From Chrysoporthe austroafricana (taxonomy: Eukaryota > Ascomycota > Sordariomycetes > Diaporthales > Cryphonectriaceae), in contig JYIP02000001.1 in NCBI GenBank assembly GCA_001051155.2, forward strand, positions 1,550,001-1,614,000: a stretch of DNA of 64,000 nucleotides. The letters run 5' to 3'. A program made the translations under genes and the position numbers. The notes under the pieces were generated by a model. It saw nothing but the letters and a program-made list of their open reading frames with translations, did not search any database and was not told where the DNA came from. Position 1 is the stretch's first letter; each line of letters begins with the position of its first letter. Shown piece after piece: positions 58,594 to 64,000 of this stretch.

Positions 58594-61371
58594 CGCGACC
58601 TGCAACGATGACGTGCGCGAGAGCTCGAGCGGCAGGGAATTGTGCAAGAGAAGCCCTTAGGCGAATCGTCTGGGCTTGCCCGTCCGAATGAGATGGTCAA
58701 AGGCGAGGCGAGGCAGTCACCACAATCTCGCATGTGCAGCTTGCTCCAGTGCGCACCAAAAGAGACCAATTGTTGATGCACACCAAGCGCGTTGGGATGT
58801 ATTTTGTGTAGCTACCTTAAGCTCTAGTAGATCTGTACTTTTGACGTCAAGGAGGGATGGCGGCGTCTACAACCGCGCAGGTCCTTGTCTGAGCCGGAAT
58901 TGAGGTTTCGAATTCCCGTGCACTGAAGTGAAGGTGGAGCACGGGGTGCTGTACGTACCCCAGTTCTCCCCTCACGCCAACTACAGCGCCAACCACAGCG
59001 GATAGAGCCATATCCGTGCTGGCGGGGCAGCAGAATGTGCGCAAGCTCGACAAAGTCTTTCCCACCATGTCCACCTCTCATGGTTACTCCCCCCTTCTCT
59101 CTCTTCTTTTGTCACCTATGTCTTGTGTTCTCAATGAGGACCCATATGGAGAGGTATCGAGAGCAGAACGACGTCATATGCCATCGCGCTCTGATCCGGC
59201 ACCCTTCTCCTCACACCCACTGAAACGGGCCCACGTCGCAGCGTGTAGGACCCTGCTACATCCCTTCTGTCCCCTCTAACCCCCTCTAACCCCGTCTGCT
59301 TCTCTGATGGCACAGTCCTAATCGTACCAGCAATCTCGAGCTGTTACTGGAGGAGGATGTGACACTATATGTCAATGACCCGGAGCACGAAGATGAGGAG
59401 GAAGCTGGTCTCGAGGTCGTTGTGTGCTTCACGAAGCTGCAGCTCAGATGCCTTGTGCGCCGTCATCACGGTAACCTGTCTTGCCTTGTCTCTCTGGCGC
59501 CCCACCTCCAGAGACAATCTCCACTGCGGTGCGACCCGAGCGGAAGAGTTTATTTCGACGTCGACCCCAGAATGCGAAGAGGCTGGTGATGTCTTCCAAC
59601 AACAGCTCGAAGGCATCATCTCGCCAGGTTGATTCTTGTATCCTTGTCTCCGCATCCAGGAGGGTCTCTTGCTGTCAAGTTTGTTTGCGGGGCGCATTCT
59701 TTGTGCCCCTCCCTCCCTATCCTTCCCAGAGTATCCTGTCTCTTGGGTTTACAACCCATTGTCCGTGCCCGTGCCCATGAAGCTGTCTCCTGAAGGTGCA
59801 GCAATGCCTTTCAAGCCATCGATGTCGTCTGACTGGCTGCCCTCCAACATTGAGCTCCCTCTTCCCACGGCCTGTAAAGGACCATCCTCTGGCCTCGATG
59901 CCTCATTGTAAAGACCCCAGCTGAAGTGTGACGCCACTCAGGTTGGCTCCTCAATATCTTTTTCTTGCTCTTTGCCAACCCTGTTGGGCTCTTCGGACGG
60001 CATCTGATAGTCTGTTGGTCCCTTCTTTGCCTAGGAAGCTCGTTTTGGGGGCTGGCTTGCCAAGCAGGAGGTATCTGAGTGGGCCCGGTTGTGGATGCCT
60101 TGTTGTCGATGGTAGTCGTAGCCAGATAGTACCTAGCTGAAAATTGCTGGCCTGCTGGAACCTTATTCGTGCGGTATGGTTGGTGGAAGACTTGTCAGCC
60201 CAAGAGTGCCTCAGATCATGTTTGGGCCGCCTTGGCGAGCTGGCTCGAGGTTCAGGGTTGACTCACAGCTTACGCTTTCCTGCTTCCCCGGGGCACTGGT
60301 TTGCGGATGATTTTCAGTGGGAGCAGTATGAGGCAAAGATTGTTAGTGCCAACAGAAGTGCCGTTGTTTTTGCAATTTTGATGATTGGGGTTGAGGTTTA
60401 GAAATCAACACGAGTTGCTCTGCCACCACGGCATTACTAAGAACAGAATGTCGCACAGTCACGATTCTAAGATGGGCCATACTTTATTAAGTTGTCAATT
60501 GACTGTCTGCTTTCTAGAAATGCACTGCAGTTCACAGTGCAGACGCCACAAGGCCACCCACCTCTGCCCTTAGTAATAGTAATGATGATGAAAAGGAACG
60601 CCACCAATCAAACCACAAAGCCGGATCAATCAGTCCCTCATGTCCACTGCCATTCACTCGAAGGCAGCGATATTATCATCACCAATGTGATGGTAGCGAC
60701 CAGTAGCCCAAGTCAACCCGATGATAAGCCACAAAAAAACTTTGAGACAGGAGCCGGCCATAGAAATTTCTTTGCTGGTGCCAGTCCCTCAACCAAGATT
60801 ACCATCCCTCCAAGCCAGGCCTGTCCACGACAGCACAAAGAAACCCGAAGCATTTGTGGAGAAGATGTTCGTCCACAGGCAGAACAAGCTTGGGGCGATT
60901 GAAGATGGGACTAGGAACTCGTCCACCAGGTGTACTAGTCCTCACTTCTACCACGGCGGTCTGACCTTCCTAAAGTGGAAGTCCAGAGCGGTTGTTGTTT
61001 TCTCACGGGCCCGGGTAAATAGCAGTGTGCTATGGAATGAAGCATGGTGACAATGGACGTCGTTGTGCCGCGCCGTAACAACGAGTCTAGATAGAACGCC
61101 TTAAAGGATAATTAAGCGCGGTAGAATGATGCTGAAAGGGGAAACATGGTATCTCAGGAGTGTTGTCTGACCAGACCGCCTTTTTACATCGTTTGCCGAA
61201 TCCAGAACGCCATAGTCATTCCGAAGCTGCCGAGAAAGTTCGCAAGAAAATGCGAAAGAAAGCACCTATGCTGTATTAGTGATTTGCCGTACTTGAAAAT
61301 GTGTGAAGACTGGATCAAGGGAGCCATACTGTACATTGGTGATGGGCTGAGGCTGAAAGTAGTGCAGACTA
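58594..61371. other. 2.8-kb region without a supported gene
   Basis: Includes the P450 promoter and, at the right, the downstream end of the readthrough-candidate gene. A 136-codon plus frame (60492-60902) has no motif, so I do not annotate it. Confidence 0.4.
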
Positions 61372-61749
61372 CTATCCACGAGCTCCCGAGTCCGGACCGC
61401 CCACCTTGGCAGCATCGTTGGTGCCCGTGTCGTTAGTACGGATATCGACAGCATCCTCAGCCTCGTCCCTAGGGTCCTCGTTACCGAGCGAGGTCTCTGC
61501 AAGCGGTGCCTGGGCTTGCGAGGTTCCAAAACGCTGAGACCTCATGGACTGAAGGGCGTTCATGGCGATCTGTTGGATAGGCTGTCTGAGAGGCATGCGA
61601 TCTTCAACGAGTCGAATCATCGCGCTTTCCTCCGCACGTCGGACGACATCAGGGCGGTGGACGGTATCAAGTCCCGCAACACCGCCGTGTCGGGCGAGCT
61701 CTTGACGGACGTACACTTCGAAACGAGCTATCGCCACTGGGTCGTTCAC
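61372..61749 (-). CDS. In-frame downstream extension of the ORP1-like gene
   Basis: Reads in frame straight on from the TAG stop of the upstream gene: VNDPVAIARFEVYVRQELA..HRPDVVRRAEESAMIRLVED..RQPIQQIAMNALQSMRSQRFG, ending with an acidic tail. It has no ATG near its start and a balanced amino acid composition unlike chance translation. It is probably a C-terminal part of the same protein, reached by readthrough, by splicing out the stop, or cut off by a nonsense change. See findings. Confidence 0.5.
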   Translation of the reverse strand: MNDPVAIARFEVYVRQELARHGGVAGLDTVHRPDVVRRAEESAMIRLVEDRMPLRQPIQQIAMNALQSMRSQRFGTSQAQAPLAETSLGNEDPRDEAEDAVDIRTNDTGTNDAAKVGGPDSGARG

Positions 61750-63384
61750 CTAGAACGCACGCTGTTGTTGAAAGTCGTTGTACTGCTGTCCACCCTGATA
61801 CATCTGGTGCTGAGCATCCATGTTGTTCATGGACGGGAGCATGCCCTGTTGACCAGTGACACCAGGCATGTTAGGAGGACCTCCCGGGATAGAATTAGGC
61901 TGCTGGTGGTGGACAGCTGGAGTGCTCTGGACACGGGAGTGTTGTCCACGAGCGCCGGCCCAGTCTGGGTGGTAATAGGAGCCGAAGAGGTTCTCCTGGC
62001 TGTCTCGAGCGTTCATACCATAGGGAGCGCCATAGCCTTGAGGGGTTGGGGGCGGGTAGCCGTAAGCCTGAGGACTCGGCGCGTTGCCCATGTTCATGTT
62101 GCCGAACACATCCTGTTGCTGCTGGTATCCGTTGCCGGGCTGGGCCGGGAATCGGAAATCAGTGTTGCTGTATCCAGTGCTGCGCAGAGCAGGGTTCTCA
62201 GACATGCTTCTAGCATGCATAGAAGGGCGACCCTGGGTTGCGTAAGATTGCTGGAGGTTGTTGGGATCCTGGGTGGGCACGCTACTTCCACGCTGGGGCA
62301 CAGGCTGTGGCAGGACAGAGTTGCTGCTGTAGCCACCATTCCAGTAGCTATGATCTGCCTGATTCTCTGCGATGGCTGCGAAGCCGTTGTTCTGTGGGAA
62401 CTGGTAGGAGTACGGCTGTGACACGCCCATCATAGGACGGTGTGGCAGAGCCTGCATGTTGAAGTTGTATGGGCTGGCGCCAGAACGCATGCGCTTGCTA
62501 TCTTGGGAGAACATACCGAGGCGGGACGAGTTGTAAACGCCCATAGCAGGAGGGGTGCGGTACGCCTCACTCTGCGTCTTCCGATGACCACTGGCGCTGC
62601 TGGCGCGGCGGACAGTAGCCTTAGGGCGAGACTCATTCCCGTCGGTGATGATCTCTGGCAGGATCTCGATGTCGGGGATCTGATTGATGTCGCCGTCGGT
62701 CATGTGAACCTTGATCTCTTCGACAATCTCCAGCATACGAGCAGTGTCGTAGTCCTCATTAAGGCGGGGCTGGAGCCAGCTCGGGATGGCGGTGCCACTG
62801 CCAATATCCTGGTCATCATCATCCTCCTCGGTGTAACGGCGCTTGCGCGATTCGCTATCCTGGAGGCGCTTTGCCTCACGCTTCCGAGCCTGGAGAGTCC
62901 AGTGCTTCAGAACACCATCGCCACGTCGATTGTATTTGACATTGTCATCGGACCAACCCTGGACCTTTCTGATCTGTACCAAAACCAGATCGACCTGACG
63001 GAGCGCATAGTCGGTAGCATTGCGGTAGCGAGATCTCTGGTAGTGCTTGCGGCAGTAGTGTACCCAGATGTGGGCAGGAATCGACTTGGTGCAGAGCTTG
63101 TTGCGGCCGAAGATGTGCGATATAGCCTTGCGGAGCGAGGAGCCAGTAGTGCATGGTTGGACAAACATACACTTAGGTTGCTCGGGCTCAGGAGGAGCAA
63201 CATCGATCTCGGGCTGGGCGGACTGATCAGAGATGAGGGTGGCTGGGTCCTCATCCTGAGAGGACTGCTGAGGGTCGTCACCCTGAGTAGGGGACTTGGG
63301 AGGAGTAGGTTCAGCCATTGGGCCGAATGATGGGTAGTGGGGTCGGTTAAGTGAGCTCAGAGAAGGAAAGTCTGGAGCTGACAC
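61750..63384 (-). CDS. Conserved ascomycete nuclear-type protein, Gln/Pro-rich (ORP1-like)
   Basis: A 544-aa single-exon frame. Start is either 63384 or the in-frame ATG at 63318 (MAEPTPPKSPTQ). The only strong globular part is residues 70-160: CMFVQPCTTGSSLRKAISHI, FGRNKLCTKSIPAHIWVHYC, RKHYQRSRYRN, then RKVQGWSD, which I know as a conserved block in Aspergillus/Neurospora proteins, some annotated ORP1-like; I did not verify that. A second region, TARMLEIVEEIKVHM, is helical. The rest is Gln/Asn/Gly/Pro/Tyr-rich, as in transcription-activation domains. The stop TAG at 61750-61752 is followed without a gap by 125 more in-frame codons (61749-61372). Function inferred: nuclear regulatory protein. 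Confidence 0.75.
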   Translation of the reverse strand: MSAPDFPSLSSLNRPHYPSFGPMAEPTPPKSPTQGDDPQQSSQDEDPATLISDQSAQPEIDVAPPEPEQPKCMFVQPCTTGSSLRKAISHIFGRNKLCTKSIPAHIWVHYCRKHYQRSRYRNATDYALRQVDLVLVQIRKVQGWSDDNVKYNRRGDGVLKHWTLQARKREAKRLQDSESRKRRYTEEDDDDQDIGSGTAIPSWLQPRLNEDYDTARMLEIVEEIKVHMTDGDINQIPDIEILPEIITDGNESRPKATVRRASSASGHRKTQSEAYRTPPAMGVYNSSRLGMFSQDSKRMRSGASPYNFNMQALPHRPMMGVSQPYSYQFPQNNGFAAIAENQADHSYWNGGYSSNSVLPQPVPQRGSSVPTQDPNNLQQSYATQGRPSMHARSMSENPALRSTGYSNTDFRFPAQPGNGYQQQQDVFGNMNMGNAPSPQAYGYPPPTPQGYGAPYGMNARDSQENLFGSYYHPDWAGARGQHSRVQSTPAVHHQQPNSIPGGPPNMPGVTGQQGMLPSMNNMDAQHQMYQGGQQYNDFQQQRAF

Positions 63385-64000
63385 AGTCCGTTTGTGTACT
63401 CTAGCAGAGACTGCTGACGGAGAATCTGGGTGTAGGAATGAAGCACGCTTGGAATCCGTTGGACTATTGGACGATCTGGTCAGCTAGAATTCCGCTTATA
63501 TCGTTTGTGCATTCGTTAGTCGAGAGGGTTGGGAAGAGTTGGCAGAAACAGACTTCAGGCTGGCTGGTCTGAAATAATTGAGCCAAAGGTAGTAAGGCAG
63601 TGAAGTAGATGCCGATGACTGGCGAAATAGCGGCGGAGTCACCACCGTAACAGCGGTATTCCATCTAGTCACACATCCTAAACCCGGTTTGACCACAAAC
63701 ATAGTGATTGAGACAGTATTTTAAACGGCCGGCAGCAAGGCATCGAAGCTGATGCAAGTGACAGAGAAGCACTGCGACTCTGGCACTATTATACCAGGTA
63801 AATCCAATGACACGCCCTCATCACCCCACTTGGGTTCCAACGTAGAATGGTTAAGGGAGGTGGACAATACGCAGGGAAGGGCGCCGCCCAGTGATAGATA
63901 GCTCACACGTACCTTGCGCTTCCAGTGAATCCTCTATTTCTCATCATAATGGCATCTGAGGGTGACCTAGCGCGATGCGAAGTCATCGGGCTCTCGCTAT
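63385..64000. other. Upstream region of the ORP1-like gene and window edge
   Basis: Probably the 5' leader and promoter. A minus-strand ATG-ATG start near 63946 followed by a GTACGT donor could be a leader exon or uORF; unproven. Confidence 0.35.

Noticed and set aside
60492..60902. 136-codon plus frame
   Set aside because: No recognisable domain; probably 3' region of flanking genes.

Overview
This window is nuclear DNA from a filamentous ascomycete (Pezizomycotina), most likely Sordariomycetes; I cannot name the species. The grounds are short GT-AG introns (about 40-180 bp) in most genes, a cytosolic eL42 gene with tiny 5' exons, and families typical of such fungi: HET domain, HGDLKPEN-type kinases, DUF3405, DHA1-type MFS, microsomal P450, Dal3-like ureidoglycolate lyase and mitochondrial mS35. 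I see no operon, CRISPR array, rRNA gene, confident tRNA or intact transposon. One ambiguous base (N at 24249) lies in a long poly-T run.

Layout. 1-3.4 kb is an incompatibility-type locus on the minus strand: a HET gene cut by the window edge, a protein kinase gene with an apparent single-base frameshift, and a short fragment resembling a kinase N-terminus. 3.9-18.5 kb is the gene-dense core: lipase, eL42, 2H phosphoesterase, ureidoglycolate lyase, a small PY-motif membrane protein, a membrane-anchored flavin-binding-fold protein, a Gfo/Idh/MocA oxidoreductase, a hotdog thioesterase and an RluA-type pseudouridine synthase. A bZIP factor follows at 21.4-22.6 kb. 22.6-30.1 kb is gene-poor and holds the poly-T/N artefact. 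30.1-39.4 kb carries mS35, a divergently transcribed ALG13-like gene, a secreted lysozyme-fold protein and a DUF3405 membrane protein. 39.4-44.3 kb is a second GC-rich gene-poor block. 44.3-63.4 kb holds five minus-strand genes with long spacers: an MFS transporter, a disordered Ser/Pro-rich protein, a SAP-like multi-pass membrane protein, a P450, and a conserved nuclear-type protein whose frame stays open for 125 codons past its stop.

I found no metabolic cluster. The genes are mostly independent, covering translation (eL42, mS35, pseudouridylation), purine-nitrogen salvage, glycosylation, and secretion or self/non-self recognition. The observations most worth checking are the in-frame TAG with the long downstream extension (61750), the frameshifted kinase beside HET, the secreted transglycosylase-like protein, and the acidic antisense reading frame upstream of the ALG13-like gene. 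Exon boundaries were worked out by hand from splice consensus plus frame continuity and have not been tested against transcripts.
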